NCBI RefSeq assembly: GCF_003672135.1
Contig: NC_039507.1
Coordinates: 7,207,624-7,271,623 of the forward strand
DNA: 64,000 nt
Reading direction: 5' to 3'
Source: Ooceraea biroi
Taxonomy: Eukaryota > Arthropoda > Insecta > Hymenoptera > Formicidae
Below are positions 23,617 to 38,600 of this stretch, piece by piece (positions within the stretch are counted from its first letter, which is position 1; the number at the start of each line of letters is the position of its first letter). Position numbers and translations under genes: made by a program. The notes beneath the pieces were generated by a model. It was not told the DNA's origin. It saw nothing but the letters and a program-made list of their open reading frames with translations, and searched no databases.

Positions 23617-26600
23617 ATGACGAGCGAGTCACTGGCGCGCGAAGTGGACGCGCACATCGTCACCATCCTCTCGCGGCTGTCGGCGCTGCGGGAGAACAAT
23701 GCCGCCGACAACGTCGCCGACAGGAAGACACCGATGTCCATCGAGGTACGCAGTCTGGAGTTGTGGCGAGCGGTGGCCGTCGAGTGTCTGGCGACCTTCT
23801 TCTTCGGCCTGGTGGTAGCCGGCGCAGCAGCCGCCTCCGCTGTATCCGGAAGCGGGCTCTCTGTACTAGCCACCGCTGTGGCTTCCGGCTTCGCCATTGC
23901 CGCGATTTCGCTCATCTTTAGTCATAGGAGCGGTAAGAATGTTAACAATTTAATACTCTTCTATTTGCCGGTTGGTCGACGTTACGTGTCATTTGTACAC
24001 GTTAATTTCTTTATTATTATATTTATAATTATACAGGGTGTCCCGGGTTTTAACCGACAAACTGCGGGAGCATATTCTACTAGTGGAAATAAGAAAAAAT
24101 TCTTATATCGAGTTTGCTTAGAAATGCTTTATTACAAAGTTATAAACCAATATTGAAAAGAAATATCAGATAAGTAACAACGGATTTTTTCACAAAAATA
24201 AAAATTATCTACGCAATGATTTGGTGACGCATTTCAAAATGTTGTCCTTGCACATCGATACAAGCTAGACATCGACGTAGTACAGAATTTGTTACGGTAC
24301 GACATTCCTGAAAATTTTGTTGCATCTCAGTAAATGAATTTGTAATTCGTTGCTTTAAATCTATCTGGTACTCTCCTGTTAGGAAATCTACGTTGATACT
24401 CTCGTACGGCAGCTCGTGCATTTCCGTCACAGAATCCGTACACGAAATGAGTATCAGTGTATTCCTCATTTGAAAACACTTTTGGCATTCTGATAGTAAT
24501 TGCTAGTTCACACGACGATTGAAATCTAATAGCTACTGTTGTGAAAGTAACAATCATACTGAATCGTTTCAACATAGTGAACATGAATACATGTGACTAC
24601 ACGTAACATAAACATCTTCGACCTTCCAAATTCTACACTATGTTCCGTTGTTACTTATCTCATATTTCTTTTCAATATTGGTTTATAACTTTGTAATAAA
24701 GCATTTCTAAGCAAACTCGATATAAGAATTTTTTCTTATTTCCACTAGTAGAATATGCTCCCGCAGTTTGTCGGTTAAAACCCGGGACACCCTGTATATA
24801 TTGGGTTGGCCAAAAAGTAATTGCGTTTTTTTTTATATAAATAAAAGGCGAATTTTTCATGGGAAACAAAAACTTTATTAAACAATATATTGTCCATTTT
24901 GTTTGATTATCTTTTGCCATTTTTCAGGCAACTTCATGATTCCGCGCTCAAAAAAGTTCTTATCTTTTTCAGCAAAAAACAATTCCAAGAACGATTTGAT
25001 ATCCTCATCAGCAGTAAAGGTTTTACCATTCAAGGCGTTTTGCAAAGAACGAAACAAATGGTAATCTGATAGTGCCAGGTCTGGCGAATATGGTGGATGT
25101 GGTAACACGTCCCATCCAAGCTGCAACAATTTTTAACGAGTGACCAAACTTGTACGTGGTCTAGCGTTATCATGGTGAAACACAACACCTTTGCGATTCA
25201 CCAATTCTCGACGTTTCTGTTTGATGGCATCATTTAATTTATCCAGTTGACGACAGTATACGTCTGAATTAATGGTTTGATTCCTTGCAAGCAGCTCAAA
25301 ATACACAATACCTTTAAAGTCCCACTAGACTGACAGCATAATCTTTCTTTGGTGAATATCTGCTTTTCAAGTGCTTTGAGCAGGTTCATCACGCTTGCTC
25401 CACCATCTTTTTCGTTTGACGTTGTTGTAGACGATCCATTTTTCGTCGCCTGTTATCATACGTTTCAAAAATCGATCATTTTCCTCACGTTTCGAAAGAG
25501 AATCGCAGATGTCAATACGCTTAGTGAGATGAATTTCTTTGAGCTCATTTGGTACCCAAATATCGAGCTTACTAATGTATCCAAGTCGTTTTAAATGGTT
25601 TTCAACACTCGATTTCGATATGTTAAGATCCTCAGCAATCTCTCGTGTCGTTAAACGCCGATTGGAATCGATCAGTGCCTTTATTTTGTCATCATCAATT
25701 TCGATTGGCCTTCCTGAGCGTGATGCATCTTTCACATTAAAATCTGCAGATCGAAATTTAGTAAACCAATTTTGACACTGCCGCAGTTTTAAAGCATCTT
25801 CGTCATATACATCACATAACTTTTTATGAGCTTGCACAGCGTTTTTCCCTTTTCGGAAGTAATAAAACAAAATATGACGAAAACGTTCTTTTTGATTTTC
25901 CATTTTGAAATCGACGGCAAACAAACAATTGTTAACGAAATCGCGTACTTTCTTTTTCTAAAACAAGCTTGAACTGTGAGTTGTTAACCTACATAATGAA
26001 TTTGCGGTTTAGAATGAAGTTAGTTACATTTGAAGACATGTATGTCGATCTATTGGAAAAAAACGCAATTACTTTTTGGCCAACCCAATATATATTTTTT
26101 TAAGTTAATTATATCTCTAAGAGTTGTTCGTTTTCAATTTCTTACGGAGAAAGCGATGCCCCTCGTGTATTTTTAATTGGTGTCTAATCTTTTAAGCGCC
26201 AAAATAAAACTTTACAAACTTCAACCAATAAAATTCTCATTTTTGCAACAAATTTTATTACAGAAATGCGTGCGTCTGCAAAACGGACGGAGATTTGCGC
26301 CTGTTTGCGAATCGTCCGATGAAACGTTTCAGAGGATAATTACGCGAAGGGTCGCGAACTGCTCGAAGCAAACTATCCTCGTTGCGTCAATGATTCTGTT
26401 CCTTCTTTTACGTCCGCGTCGTTGACGAGCAAGCGGCGGGCCCTCGCGAGTTCTCTCGATTGACTCGTTAAACGATTACGCCCGCGGCCGATGTGGGATA
26501 TTACCGTTTGTGCGTGCCTATCGGAACGCATGTGGACACTCTTGGAGTACGTTCCACCGGCACGCACAATGCGCGACGTCGCGACGATGCCTGGATAAAC

Positions 26601-29600
26601 TTTCAGTGCTCGTACTACGGGAAACCCGATCGCGCGTCCGTTGCTCATTCATTGTCGCTTGAATGGAGCACGCGCGCGCGAATTTAGCCTCGTCGCAGTC
26701 CACGCAGCGGGATCGTTTGCCTGATTGAGCCGGGCATTAATCTTGTAATTCACGTCGCGGAGCAAATTAAATAGAGGCGAGAATCGTTGCTCGAGAGGCG
26801 TTGACTTAACGTTTCCCTCTTTCTTATTCACCGTGTGGTTCACTGTAAATAAACCGACCGCTTAAAGTTATTGTAACTCGTTGTAAGCTGGCTCTAAGTG
26901 TCAATATTTATAGATTTAACTTCTCGGTTTTTATATAATCTGCTTTGTAATCAAAATAGAATAAAATGTGGAACATTTAAAATTGAATTGCTTTAGGAGC
27001 GAGCGATTTATCGATTTAATTATCCCTCGCGGAATTGATCAGTTTTATAAATCTTGCGCAAAATCAGCGGAAACTAAAAGCCGCTGCTTGAAGAAAAAGC
27101 GTCGATCAATTGCCGAGATCAAACGGCAATGTGAGAATATAAAAGAATCGCACAATCTCTGCCCGTTTATATCTTTGATCCCTTCCCCCTTCTTTATACG
27201 GAAAACCTTTTGCAGGTGGACATGTGAATCCAGCGGTCTCGGTGGCCTTTGCTTTGTGCAGACGGATTTCCCCACTTCGCGCAGTACTCTACATAGCGGC
27301 ACAATGCGGTGGCGGTATAGCAGGGGCGGCGATGCTTTACGGGTAAGTCCCATGCTGCTTCTTCTTCTTCTTCTTCTTCCAGAACCAACGGATCTTGCTA
27401 CTGAATAGTTCAGTCAGTGTTGCGCAAGGTTGGCCGGGGTTGTCAACGACCGTTAAATAAGTGCGCGATAAGTGCATGTTGAAAGATTCGATATCGACTC
27501 GCTAGAAGATGCTCCAATACCGTTACTCAGTTGGAGTTTCTAACACACACACACATACAAAATAATTGAAAGATTGAAATTATGTAACGAAAGTGCACAG
27601 AAAAAAAGTGTCACATCAAAACTTATATACTTGTATATACGCAACAATATTTATAATCTTCGTAAAAGAATTTAATAATCTTGAATTTCAACTATATTAT
27701 AATCTTATTTCAATATTATAGTTGTCACCTGAAGAATACAATATAATTATTTTCTCGACTAGAAAATGCGTCAAATAATAACGGAATAAGATCGTGGGCA
27801 TGGAGGTAAGAGACGTATTTCCACGTTGACGGGATTATATCTTATATCTATTATTTATTATATGCACAATTATCACACTCTACCAAATTGTTAACCCCCA
27901 CGCGAAGACAGCCGCGCGATGGCAATCTAAACTGAACATAACGCACAACGCGAAAACAGTTTGAAAATATGTTATTTTCTATTTAACATTGTTTCCTTTC
28001 TATTCAAGAAAATTATTCTTAAATAATAAAAATATATTTTTCTTGATTGAACTATACAAAATTGCTTTATTCAAAAATTGTTTTCTTCGTTTAACGTGAT
28101 ATAATTTCATTATTTCATTTTAGTTGAAATTCAAGATTATTAAATTCTTTTACGAAGATTATAAATTGTTGCGTATATACAAGTATATAAGTTTTGATGT
28201 GACACTTACTTTTTTTCTGTGTGATAAATGCGCTACGGTACTCGTCGTTGCAACTATCAAAATAGTACTTTACAATTTAATAAATCTGAGTTCGCTACTT
28301 TTAATTCAATTTCGCGATAAAAAGTAGCATTAGACACCGATCGTACGTGGCGTATAAGGTAGCATGGATTTCTCGTTAGCATTTCGTAATATAAAGGGCG
28401 GAATGAGATACACTGCTCCGCGAGGACAGCTGCTAGATAGGAGAACCAGGAAGGCATGTGACCCGTCGAAAGCCGGGCCCTGAATTTTCTTCCAAGTGTT
28501 CGTACAGTGGGCCTGGCGGCCCAGACGAGTTTCGAGCACGAATAATATTCCGCCACCGTGATTTTTATTTCGCCACGCATGACAGCCAACGCATTCTTTC
28601 GGTAATTCCGCGATGCGTCTTAAATGAGATTTTTCTTTTACGGCGATACACGCTGTTAAGGATAACGAAGCACGTTCCATAGCTATAAATTTATAAGGAA
28701 CACTCGAATCAGACTGCAGTAAAAATATGCGTGTATACGTTAATAGAGGCCTACCTGGTTTTTATTGCACTTTTTTGTTGCAAGCACACGCAAGCCATAA
28801 AATTCGATCGTAAAACTCGAAGGACCCGATTTCGATCTTGTGGGCAGGGAATGCATCTCTCTTGCGACCATGACTGTAGATAAGTTCCTTCAACGTGGAA
28901 CAGCTCGTATCGCACAATGCAAACAGTTGAGCTTATAGCGGTTTTATCCTGATGCATTTCTTATGCAAACTTGAAACTGTGCTGGCACATTATGAATACA
29001 GACTTTGGCGAAAATATTTTTATGCAATACATTACGCAATATAATTACAGTGTTATTTTATATCATGTCACGACATATCGACATATATAAATTCAAAATG
29101 TAAATGTCTTAATATCTCACTTTTCGAATTTACGACAGTATCGACCTTTTGATCGAATTGCCAGAAAATTTTTAATTTCTCTCTTACGAGAATATTAAAA
29201 AATTCAATATATTTATTGAATTTTTTAATATTCTCGTAAGAGAGAAATTAAAAATTTTCTGGCAATTCGATCAAAAGGTCGATACTGTCGTAAATTCGAA
29301 AAGTGAGATTTACTATAAGATCTTATTATAAGAAATCTTACTATGAGATGTTTCTTCTATAAAAATAAATAAACATGATCCGTTATGATTCTACTTTGAA
29401 ACATGGATACGCTTATCTCTGCGCACACCTTATGATACACGAAAGGGCATACATCTCTGAGCAATTTCCAAATCGCTCTCGATACATGCAAACCAGTGCA
29501 CGTGCCTCGATCTCGTCCGTGGGCAGACGGCTTCCATCTCGAAGGGCGAGAAAAAATAAAAAGGGGAGGCTGTACAGACGCGCGCTGGACCAGAGCAGGC

Positions 29601-32600
29601 AGCGCATCATTCGGGATAGCGCGAGCAAGCAGCTCTTTCGGAGCGGCAGCTGAGAAAGCTGAAAGAGAGGCCGAGGAGAGATGAAACATAGCGAGAACGA
29701 TGTCGCGGACAAGATGAAGGAAAGAAGAGAAGGACAGTACGAGGAATGCCTGAGATAACTGTATCATATGCCTCTTTAATTAGCGAAGAGATACTTAACA
29801 AAAAAAGCGTGAGCTTCGTTAAAAGATCGAGAACTCTGAAAATTTTGGAAGCGATATTTATTTATTTTATCTCCTTAATAATTAAGTGAGAAATATGCAG
29901 GCACGTTGAGACGCTAAGGTTCGAAGGAATGCAACAGGTTGGTACAGGTCACGGGATAAAGAAGATGGAGATTGGGAAACAAAGAAAGAGAGAAACGTCG
30001 AATACATGGAGAGAAAAATTATGAAAATGTTACACCCTAATAAAGTATAATTATCGAATGTTGTTGTGCCGTTTGAACGAGGAGCACGTAGAGTTACATT
30101 CATCTTGCGCAATAAATCCCGCCGCTCAATAATTGAGAAGGAAAGGTGGAGCGTGCTAAAGCGCTCGAAGGAATGCGAGAAGTTGGCACGAGGGCAACAG
30201 GATGAAGGAGATCGAAACCGGGCGAGGAGTCGAACGAAGGAGACGAGAGGAGAGGAAAACAGAAAAAAGAAAACAGGAGCGTGCAGGAGGACGGAGCAAC
30301 GAGAGCGGGAGTCGGGAGGAGAACCGAAAGAGGCAGCGCGCGACGAGTGGCGGAAAGAGAGCGACGAAGATGGCCTGGTGGCTCGGGTTTCGTGGCTTCG
30401 AGGACCAGAAGAAGTAGCGACGAGAAGGGAGCGAGGGAGGAAGGCAGAAGGAGGCAGAAAGAGGCACGCGTAATTGGCGGGCGAGGGAGAACCTCGGAAG
30501 GCGAGCGAGCACCTGCCTCTCGAGCGCGGCCCGGAGTCCCGGCGGCGGTCCACCGCCTCGCAGCTGCCGCAGATGTTTCCCCCGTGGACCAAAAAGGATC
30601 GCCGCGAGGAAGAGGAAAGAGGAGCGCACGCGAGGCGGGCACCGCCACACGATGGAGCGGTAGACGAGGATAATGAATACCCCGTGCGCGCATCGCGAGG
30701 TGGGACAAGTTTCACGGCACTCGGGACCGGGAGCGGGCGGTAGAGCAGGATCGGCCGATCCGTGAAGGAGGACACGCCACGAGCGATCCGTGAACGCCGA
30801 GCAGATGTTCCCGCTGTTGCGGGGATCATTGTCCCGTTCTTCTGCCGTCGCGGCTCTTTTCTTCTCGCCGCGGCCGACGTGACGTGCCGCGACGAGTACG
30901 CGGTTTTACTTTCGTGTCGCGTGTCCTCGCGCGATCGGCGCCTGCTAGCGGATCGCTTAGGAGAATATTAAGAAGAGCTCTTCTTCTACAACAAGAAATT
31001 TAAGATTCTACGTGAGAATCGAGGTGTATCTCTTGTACCTTCTAGATTGATACGTATCGTCGGATTTACTGGCTCCGGAGTTTACATTAGCTGCCGGGCA
31101 TTATTAATATTAATGAGTCATGCCTCGTAGGGGCAAGTAGCACGCGAAAGATATCCTCTTATCCCCCTTTTACGATTTTCGTCCGCAATCTGCTATTTAT
31201 CTACCATTCGATATTCACGATTCATTGTCTTTTATCGTGTGTGCGATTTCCTCTAATTATGTACATCGACGTTCAAAATTTTTATAGCGCGTTGTGTCTC
31301 GATGCGCGTGGCTACTCCGTCCGTTCCGTGCGAAACAATGATGCGCCCGCTATCTCGTCCTCCATCTCGTATGACACTTGCCCCCGATCACCCTCCGACC
31401 ACCATATGACCGCACAAAGAGGTAACAAGTGCGCGATATGTACCGAAATAATAATCGAACAATACTCTAGTTAACCGGACGGGACCAACGGGGCCCTTTC
31501 CCGAGACGTCTCGAGGGAATACCGCCGAGCCTGGTACAGAAAAAAACGCCGGGGTGTGAGATCGAGAGAGAAAGAGAGAGAGAGAAACCGACGACGGAGA
31601 GTGCACTTGCATCTGTTGCGACTCCGCCGGCGGGTGTAAAACACGCGTCGTGGCGTTTTCCACATCAGGAACGGGGGGTTGAAACCGGGAGATCCGGGAG
31701 GGGGAAGAAATTGCGGGAAACCCGTAGGGTAGATTTCGGTGCCCCTATCGTCCACGTTCTTATCCTCTCGGTGACTGCGAGCGCGAGGTAATAAATATAA
31801 AAACCGTCCGGTAAAAGCCCAAAGTGGCGCAACGCAGGGTGGAAAAACTAGGGATGGTCGGACAGAGAAAGAAAAACTAACGGGAATTGCAGCTACGAAT
31901 TTAACTATCCGTGAAGAATTTACTGTCACCTCTCCATTACGCGTATCTACAGGATTTTTCCATTACTACGCCGGCGAGGGAGCGATTTTTTATTTGCTCG
32001 CGCGAGAATGACAGAAAGAATGGTCGCGTGAAACGTTTCATAACTATAAATAAAAACTATCGCGCTTTAAGAGCTGACGCTTATCTCGTGCCGCAGCAAA
32101 CAAGGCGCGTGCTTTTGAAGAGTCCCTTAAAATTTTCGTGCTCTTAGAATCTCTTTAGGTAGCAATGGAGATGAATAAAAGTGACAATCTTCAATTTGAA
32201 AATGCCATTTATATCTTTTTGTGTAAATTTACAGGCACGTCAGAGATCGGCTTATTGAAATATTAAATACGTGCACCAGATAAATGAGGACGATACAAAT
32301 ATAGAAGTCTCTTTTCGGATGAATTCAGTTTTCTCTCGATATCCTCGATCGATCGTAGGTAGACGTAGTTCCGCGCCGCCGAAACTTCCGCCAATAAAGT
32401 TCGGCTTATGGCTGCGTAATCTATGCAGGGCGAATATTTCCGCTCGAATATTTTCTGCTCCGAAAGTCGAAACTCGCATTCGGGAATGACTCTCGTTACC
32501 GCACTGATAAGAGCCCTGAAATCATGCAGAAAGAAAAAGATCGTTAGAATTTGTGAGAAAATTATTTTAGGTTTTCCTAATGACTTTAAACGAAAGATAC

Positions 32601-35600
32601 TTGTCAAGAAATCCTGGCACAACTTTTATGAGGTCTAATTCTCTCCTTTTCTTTCTCTGAATATCCCCTTGGTCTCTTTTTCTGTTTTTTTCTTCTACTT
32701 TAATTTCTTCAATTTCTATTCAATTTGTATAAACATTTCAGATTTGCTGCAGTCACGTATTCAATATTTTGCATTAGCAAATTAAATTATTGAAATTCTC
32801 TGTATTCGAAACATATGAAGATTAGACCATTGAAAAGCTCGCACACAATTTTGCTTAATTGCCTCAAACACTTTTGAAAAATCGAAGAAACCAGTGGTTG
32901 CAGGGTGGTTCAAGTTAAACCTATTTGTCAAGGGTGTTCCTTACCACTACCACGAAATTGAGGAAACAGCTGTGAGGAGGCAGGTGTGTTGTGACGTCAG
33001 GCAAGACACACGCAGTACGCGTGGCGAACCGGATGTCCAGGAACGAAAACAGCTTCGCCGCATGATTCTCTCATACTCGTACATGTCTGTGCACCACCAG
33101 GCTGGTGGTGTATCTCTTTCTTTGATCATCGAGCTATCGTTGCTATTTATCCGAGATTAATGAACTTCCACGAACACGATGAGCGCAATCTTTTCTTGAT
33201 CCCTTACTTATCCCTAATTTGACAGGTGTCGATTTCGCACCATATTACATTCGATAAACGCAAATACTTGATCGACGCGTGATACTATTATCTTTCATTT
33301 TTTGACATAAGGAGAAGTATTATAAGATTAAATGTCTTGATAATCTATAAATCAAATAAAAATGGTATATAGAGGAAGATTGAAAGAACATTATTTCGAT
33401 CTCGAGAACGCGTGATTCAGTTAGCTCTTTTTTAAATAAAGTTTTTCTTAAAAGACATAAAATTGGAAATTTAATATTAATAAATTATCATTAGTAATGT
33501 TCTTTTTTGAAATTATATTACAAAAGTTATTTATATAGCTTGTAAAGAATGAGAAGAGAGATTGTGTAATGCAGCTGCTTATGGGGTTTCATGATTTAGC
33601 GTGATACGCGAGCAATCATTTCGGCATGTGTTATATTATCGGGATCTTCTATCAACGGTTCGAGGGATGTTTGCGTAAAGACGATGGAAGGATGATAGAG
33701 GTTCGTCTTTCAGCTTGAGGTATCCTGCAATCAGGAAAGCATGATTTATATAGCAAGGTTTAGCTACGACATGCAATATGCTCGTCTTGAAAGATCTCAG
33801 ATATTGGAGTTCTTAATCCGTGCTTCTCGAAAAGCCTCTCATATCGTCGAGTTGATCTTTGCGAAATTCTCTTATGCTTTCGTTTTGCAATGATGCTCGC
33901 GTGTTTTCTACATACACAATTATACAGCTTGCAGAATTTAAGCAACTTCTTTTTTTAAAGTTTGTCTCTTTATTAGCTAGACAAATTATTCCACATGTCA
34001 AGTTTAATACATAAGTAGATAACATGCCAAAACATTTATTATGTTTATTTATTATTTATTTATTTATAATTATTATTTATATGAGAATTCCAGGAATTAT
34101 CGAGACAATTATTCGGGATATTGGAGGAATTAGCGCATAAATTGCGCTTGATTGCGCGTTCCAGTGAATGAGCGCAGGGACCGCATACATGCACGCGTGC
34201 AATTATATTTAATACTCTTAAAAGAATCAATCTCACAATAAAACGTCGTCAAGAACAATTTGCGATGCAACCGGTATGCGGTTCTCAGAATTGCCCGTTT
34301 TACGGTATACTCGGTTATGGCAACGTTACAATCCGCATTATTCTTCATAATGATTTTACGAGTGGTCTTCTTACGTGACGAATGTAGGAGAAACCGGCCG
34401 AAAACGCACGAAAGCCAGGTGGGTCAGGTAGACCGATCTCGACAGGAATGCTTTATACCTGCCTGAAACGCTTTTTATCGAGGAGGGCGACGCGAAAGCA
34501 ACGCTCTCGCGGGCGTTACAGATTTCTTTCTTTAGCTTTGGATCCGATCGAGTTTTATCTTTCTCTCTTTTTGATATATCATATTTCTGATGATTCGTAT
34601 CATGTTAGTACAGTACCGAGATTAAGGTATTTTCCAGTTGATTCTTCTCTGGAGCGATAATAAAACTTCATTCTTGATGAATGAAAATCAGTCCATTTAA
34701 ACATATTAAATTAAATACAAGAGTATTTAAACATATTAAATAAGATACCTTTTATTTTTCGAATAATTTACAATTAATTATCCTCGCTGATGGTTTTTAA
34801 TAAATTTGTTTGAATCTGCATCTTCGTGATATTTTTATTTTAATTATCTTTGGCACCGAGATAGACCATCTGCGTGAATTCTGGGTGGGTATCTCTACGA
34901 ATCTACGGGAAACACTCATTATCTATTTGCACATGTAGAACGAGTGTGAAGAGATGCTTTATATTTTTTAGTACGTGTTACCGCCTCTAGACTAAACAAA
35001 ACGTGAGTGCTCTCCCCGTGCTTGGAAAAATAAATTTAAAGCGCAGTACGTGAGAACTGCACGAGAAGTCACGTTTAATTTTTAGGCACTCAATATTTTA
35101 TAAGAATTTTATGCGAAAGTATGATAAAATTTATAATTGTTTATATTCAAAACTGTCTATTAATCGTAGCTATCGTACAATATTTTGTCAGATGCGATTT
35201 TGATTCCGTAGAATGTTTAGTGTCAGTAGGACGATATAATACTTGCAGATCAAAAAACCGTAAACTCCATTGTAAACTCCAGGATCCGCCAACATCGGTA
35301 GATCCTGTGAATAGAAAGGAAGAGCTTCCACCGTTAAACGGGCCCGGTTCGAGTTAGATCGAGCAGAGTAGTAGGATGCCAACAGATGGTCGCAACCACG
35401 TGTTCGTTTTCAAGAACCTTTCCATTCCTTCCCTGCGTGGCACTAGATTGGATGCACGCGTGCATCGGGTTTTGTACTTTAAAATTGGCTTCGTGACATG
35501 GCTAGAGTACCCTGTGCCCTATTTTAAGATATCAGAGATATCGACAAAAAGTCTCGACGGAGCCAATTCTACGTCGCCTTACGATTTTTTGAGCATCAAA

Positions 35601-38600
35601 CATGTTTGACGAAAGTTTATTCTCGTTTAATTTGGATCATTTTTATTTAACTTGAGATAAGCATTTGAGATAATTAATAAAATAAATTCTTGAGAAATGG
35701 GACATTTTTTTATATTATCGTATTGAATATTATCGTTGACTATTCGCGATTATTATTTATGATTAATAACTTAATGCACATTATATTTAATGATTCCAGA
35801 TAACGATTCTAGATAAGAATTCTTGCAAAATGAGTTTCCGAATCCTTCGTTGTACTGCATTAACGCAAAATTTATTTAATGCGATCAAATATTTTAATGC
35901 CAAATATTAATATATAAATATGAATGATTAAATGCATCGTTGGATTAAATTACGACTCGTGCCGAAATTAATATTATGCCCGGTAGAGCATGGCTCGCGC
36001 GGAGCACGAGGAAGCCATCGAACGTCACGCGGGGTTGATCGTATGCGTTTCCGTCTCGTTTCTTTTTTATTCTCTCGGTATTATTATATATCCTTAAGCA
36101 TGTCCGGCGCGCGGATAGACGTCTTCGGGGGCCCGGAGACGTAGAACATCTGCCGTTGTCGACGAACCCCTCCGACGGTGCCCCCCGACGAAGGAGAATC
36201 ATTTATGGGGTCCTAAAGCTTCTTTGTGATGACGACTTACGCTATACGACGCCCAAAAAGGACCACGGAGGATTCCTTTTGTGCAACATGTGGCTGGCAC
36301 GTGTATCCCCGTACGAATGCGCGGCCAGCGATTTATGCAGGATCTGTGTAGGAAAGAACACGCGATTCGCTCACGATCGCGGGCAGCTGCGTGGTCCTCC
36401 GCATATCTAAAAGGTCAATAGAATTCTTGCATCCCTATATCTATATGCGAACCGAGACCCTTAGATCATGGTCACCCATCGTAACATACGTTCGTTGAGT
36501 GAATGGAGACACAAAATTTGAAGTAACTGTATAATTTATATCAATTTTGATTTATATCTTGTATTAATTTAATACTTTAGTGCATCATATTTGAATAATT
36601 TAATGTCACATTTGATTACATTTGATAACATGTGATATCTCTCTGTGATTTTAATGATTCTGTGTGTAATTTTAATGACATTATAATTTGGAATGTGATA
36701 CATAACGTTGCAATTAATGTGCTTGTTTTCACGTGATGTAATAATTACTTGAAATAATAGTTTTCTGTTGTGATGTAATAATTACTTGAAATAATGGTTT
36801 TCTGTTGTTAATGTACCTATTCAAAGACTGCAGCCAAGCTCGCGCCAACAGTCGCTTCGAAAGGAGTGTCATTCGCAATATTACTTCGGAGGCGCTGCAA
36901 ATGACTGCACTGCTTGCTCTGTCAGTTCGCTCCCTTTCGCTGTCTAAGGGATACCGACAATTATCCCTCGACCCCACTACTTCCGTAGTATTACTACCTC
37001 GCAGCTTAGTACGCCGCTTTGTCTGAGGTTTCATTTAATCCATGCAACTTCCTTTCCTCCGTGCGTACTAAAAATATCACTTTCACTTTATATTAGGGGT
37101 GTGATTTAGTTTTGAGGGTTTTTTTGCTCAAAAACGCATGTATTTAAATATGATAATGAATGAATACCTTAATCAAAATATTTTTCTTCGTTTTCTATAA
37201 CTTTTTCCCATCTTTCTGGCAAGAGATCGATTCCACCACGATAAAATCACTCTTCTTTTCAGTTCATCCATTCGTCGACGAATTTTCGCACTTCTTCCAA
37301 ATTATCAAAGTGTGTATCCTCTAAAGCGTGTTGCATCCACCGGAACAAATAATAATCGCATGGAGAATACGCGGGGTGCGGTAAGACTTCCCATTCAAGC
37401 TCTAATAGTGTTTCTTTCACTGATAACGCAACGTCAGGTCGAGCGTTGTCACGAAGAAGAATCACTTTCCGTCGTTTACTCGCAATTGGTGGTCGTTTTT
37501 GGTCCAATGCTTCCTTCAACTTGTACAATTGGTGTCGATAACGATCAGCCGTGACAGTCTCATGCGGATTTAACAGCTCATAGTACACTGTCCCACCAAA
37601 TACGGAGCATTACTTTTGAACCGTGAATATTGCGTCTCGGAGTGGATGTTGATGGTTCGCCTGGATCCACCCATGATTTTCTGCGTTTCGGATTATCAAA
37701 ATAGATGCACTTTTCATGCCCAGTAACAATCCGAGACAAAAGACTCTTCTTTTTTTGCCTGGCGATCAACGAAATGCAAATGTTCAACCGGTTCGCAATG
37801 GCACTTTCCGATAATTCATGTCGAACCCATTTCCCTTCTTTCTGAATTTTTCCCATTTCATGTAAATGTTTCGTAACTGTTGTACGATCAACATTTAATG
37901 CTCTGGCAAGTTCTGAAGTGGATTCTGTTGGATTTTCGTGCAATAATGCTTGCAAATCTGCATTTTCAAGCTTTTTTGGTTGTCCCGAGCGTTCTTTGTC
38001 CTTCACATCAGTATGACCACTTTTAAAACGTCTAAACCAGTATTCACACGTCTTAATTGATGGGGCAGAATCACCACAAGTTTCCACAAGAATTCTATAA
38101 CCGTCAGCCGCAGTTTTGTTTTGATTAAAAAACAAAAGCAACGCATGTGGAAAATGCTGTTTCGGAAGTTGCATTTTTACGATGATATAAACACGACTGT
38201 TATTGCATCTATTGCTATAATGCTACTAAATGTCATGGATAATGTCAAGACTGTAAGAAACAACAGTTATCGGAAACAGCTATTGGAACAAACTGACACT
38301 ACAGCCATCCGTTACAAAACCCTCAAAACTAAATCACACTCCTAATAATTAGAGGTATGTCCAGTAATTTGTTATGTGCCGACATATTTTAAAGTTACGA
38401 GCGGAGACGTGGCATGTCCCAGATTATTCTTTCAGATTGTACTACAGTATTTTATTCTTCAGAAAACTTTTTCGGCAATAATACTGATTGTTATGTTTCC
38501 GGCGCATGTTGTGGAGATAATGGAGATGCATCCAATTTTGCACGCCTCAGTGACAGCCGAAATTACATATTTCATAATGCCCCCGAAAGGAAAGCGAACG

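Noticed and set aside
23933..24156. Extension of bib exon 1 frame to 24156
   Set aside because: It reads past a clear GTAAGA donor at 23933 and into the transposon at 24032. The phase fits exon 2 at 27216.
29882..30829. 315-codon minus-strand frame, Ser/Arg/Pro-rich
   Set aside because: It lies opposite a strongly purine-rich tract inside a bib intron. Several overlapping long frames occur on both strands and no domain, signal or splice structure supports a gene.
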